31,011 nucleotides of DNA, from assembly GCA_003254885.1 (NCBI GenBank), contig QANT01005530.1:1-31011 (forward strand), read 5' to 3'. The translations under genes and the position numbers were made by a program. The notes beneath the pieces were generated by a model, which saw only the letters and a list, made by a program, of their open reading frames with translations, made no database searches and was not told where the DNA came from. Below are positions 29,057-31,011 of the stretch, one piece after another. Source of the stretch: Purshia tridentata (taxonomy: Eukaryota > Streptophyta > Magnoliopsida > Rosales > Rosaceae). How positions within the stretch are numbered: the stretch's first letter is position 1; each line of letters opens with the position of its first letter.

Positions 29057-30970
29057 ACCTAAAAGCCCAAAGCCCGAAGCCCACCTGACCCATTAGGCCC
29101 GAAGCCCGATTAGGCTAGAAATTTGGGCTGGCCCGGCCCAGTCCGAAAGTCTCTTGGGCGGGCTTTGGGCCATCCCTTTGAAGCCTAAGGCCCGCCCGAA
29201 GCCCGGCCCAAAGCCCAAAAAATGGCTCGAATTTTAATTCCTATAACAATTTATTAGGGGTGGGCACGGTGCGGTTTGGTGCACCGTGTGTGTAAAACCA
29301 TGCACCGCGCCGTAAAAATGAGAACGGTTTGGTTCAGTGCATCACGCCGTAAAAATGAGAAGAAAACCAAACCAAACCAAACCTTATACGGTAACGATTT
29401 GGTTCGGTGTTACATAATAATATAAAATCTAAAATTCAAAATTCAAATCCAAATGTTTTTAATAGTGTTTGATAGTTTCCACATTTGCCAAGTTCCAATT
29501 CAACCAAAGTTAAAAACAAATTAAACAATAAAAATCCTCAAATCACACAAAGTTCACAAATTTAAATAATAATAATAGTCTATAGCAAATAAAACTAAAA
29601 ATTTTGGGGTTTCATGCTTTCATTAGGGGTTTTTGGGGTTTCATTATACTTATGGGTTATTGGGTTTTATTAAGGTGTTTCATATACATATTTAGAGTAT
29701 ATGTTATATTTATTAGGGATATATAATATTCTAATACGTTATGTAATTAATTTTTTAGATACATATTTGTCATATTAATTCTAGAATATATATTACTAAG
29801 ATTAGTAATTTTGTTTAGGGTATACCCCTAGTTTAAACTTTAAATGGCAAACACTTTATATTCCTAATTTCCTAAACCATATACATTATAACTTATATAA
29901 ATATGATACCTTATATTTTATTATTTGAATATATTTATGTTTAAAGGTTATACTTTATAGTTTAATACATTATACAAATATATTTTATATAATATGGGAG
30001 TTGTTTTTTTGTTTACTCTATAATAGAAAATTAAAAATTGAAATTTAAAGTTTTAAACATTTTTTTTGGTCACTTTTTAATTTAAAAATCATATATAAAT
30101 CATAAATATATTTGTAAAATTATAATTATATATATATATATATATATTTACGGTCCGGTTTGGTTCGACTTGGTTTTTTTTAGGCGCAAAACCAACTCCT
30201 ACACTTATAAAGGATGGTTTGGTTCAGTTTTTGTAACGGTGTTTGACCAAAATAGTTAACACAGTTTTTAACCCTTTTTTTAGGGGCGGTTTGGTTTGGC
30301 CCAACAGTTTTATGGTAAAAATGCCCACCCCTACAATTTATATAATTATATAAATAAATATATATAACAAAATATATAGTTATATATAATTATATATAAC
30401 TTATAGTCTTATAATTTTAAATTTCCATACTAATCAAATAATCAATTACCTAATTGAAAATTTGAAACTCAATTACTTTTAAATTAGTCAATTACTCAAT
30501 TGAACATTGAAAACCCAATTAAATCCATTGAAACCCCAATTACACTTAAATCAATCAATCTCCCAATTGCCCAAACCCCAATTTCCCAAATCTCAATCTT
30601 CCAATTGTTAAGAGTTTAGGCCCTTCTTTAAACATTATACACTAAAACTATTATTTAATAAGTATAAAATATAAAACCAAAATTGATGAGGCCTAATGTG
30701 TATGAACTTGTTGAGTTTGGGCTAAATTAAATATCTAAATTTTTTTCTTAAGTTGTGTTTAATGTTCAAGTAATAAACACAAAAAAGAAGCTAAAAATGC
30801 CCAAAAGCCCGTTTGGGCCTAGTCTGACCTGGCCCAAAAGCTCGCAAAACCCAAGCTCGACGGGCGGGCCTTAGACTTATGTATTTAGGCCCAAGCCTGG
30901 CCCGACCCAGCCCGAAAATCCTATTAGGCTCCTCTAATCCAAGCCCAAGCCCGACCTGAGCCAAAAAAAT
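29057..30970. mobile_element. GCCC-rich inverted-repeat element, interrupted by a hAT element
   Basis: The left block (29060-29230) and right block (30795-30965) are both dense in AAGCCC/GGGCC words and partly pair as inverted repeats. Left AAGCCTAAGGCCCGCCCG pairs with right-strand AAGTCTAAGGCCCGCCCG. They surround AT-rich sequence without coding potential. Such GCCCGAAGCCC elements are common non-autonomous DNA transposons in plants. The family is uncertain, and the right end is close to the window edge. Confidence 0.5.
29255..30333. mobile_element. Non-autonomous hAT element with perfect termini and target duplication
   Basis: The termini TAGGGGTGGGCA (29255-29266) and TGCCCACCCCTA (30322-30333) are perfect 12-bp inverted repeats. 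Subterminal CGGTTTGGTT-type motifs lie at both ends. The element is flanked by an identical 8-bp target duplication, CAATTTAT, at 29247-29254 and 30334-30341, the length expected of hAT transposases. The interior (1079 bp in total) is AT-rich with no transposase. It inserted into the middle of the GCCC-rich element. Confidence 0.88.
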
Positions 30971-30976
30971 AAGGGC

Positions 30977-31011
30977 CAGGGTTAGGGTTGGGGTTGGGGT
31001 TGGGTGGGTAA
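30977..31011 (+). repeat. Telomere-like G-rich tract at the right edge
   Basis: AGGGTTAGGGTT followed by three GGGGTT units and GGGTGGG. It resembles degenerate plant telomere repeat (TTTAGGG) only loosely and is too short and irregular to be a telomere. Confidence 0.5.

Noticed and set aside
28649..29058. Minus-strand ORFs rich in Cys, Phe and Val or Pro and Thr
   Set aside because: Products of the short tandem repeat and the G-rich tract.
30977..31011. Telomere repeat or chromosome end
   Set aside because: Only two near-perfect AGGGTT units, then irregular GGGGTT; too short, and the window edge is arbitrary.
1..31011. CRISPR arrays, bacterial operons, defence islands, tRNA genes
   Set aside because: No regularly spaced identical repeats, no Shine-Dalgarno-linked gene runs and no cloverleaf with intact A and B boxes were seen; the window is plant nuclear DNA.

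Overview
This is a plant nuclear window. The evidence is intron-rich genes with GT-AG splice sites, AT-rich intergenic DNA full of plant transposon debris, a coiled-coil NBS-LRR resistance-type gene, a TIC32-like dehydrogenase and a cytochrome b561/DOMON protein. A woody eudicot is my guess; the sequence alone does not fix the species. I see no bacterial, viral-genome or CRISPR-type system, and no tRNA or rRNA gene.

Layout. (1) 192-3441, minus: the first five exons of a TIC32-like short-chain dehydrogenase that runs off the left edge. A solo LTR (315-1093) sits in intron 4 and a fold-back element in intron 1. About 1 kb upstream lies a decayed duplicate of its promoter and exon 1 (4190-4555). 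(2) 4560-9100: gene-free and transposon-rich. It holds a copia-like LTR fragment, a terminal-inverted-repeat element (about 6225-7320) and a second, larger one (about 7394-8911). The second contains a captured exon of the isopropylmalate isomerase large subunit, so it looks like a Pack-TYPE element. (3) 9211-17446, plus: a complete 13-exon DEAD-box RNA helicase (RH5-like, 549 aa) with a telo-box just upstream and one GC-AG intron. (4) 19135-21987, plus: a complete single-exon RPM1-type CC-NBS-LRR gene (950 aa) with a TATA box. (5) 22000-27100: gene-poor. It has another fold-back element, a minus-strand LTR with its primer-binding site inside an unusual 51-bp direct repeat, one orphan exon-like stretch and a TGTAACACCCC-type LTR remnant. 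(6) 27135-28339, minus: a cytochrome b561 and DOMON domain gene with a single-base frameshift between its third and fourth cytochrome b561 histidines. (7) 28600-31011: repeats. A GCCC-rich inverted-repeat element is interrupted by a cleanly bounded hAT element with a perfect 8-bp target duplication.

The four genes are functionally unrelated (SDR enzyme, ribosome-biogenesis helicase, immune receptor, membrane redox protein) and form no operon or cluster. The interest of the window lies in transposon capture, nested insertion and gene decay. I found no evidence for a new multi-gene system.
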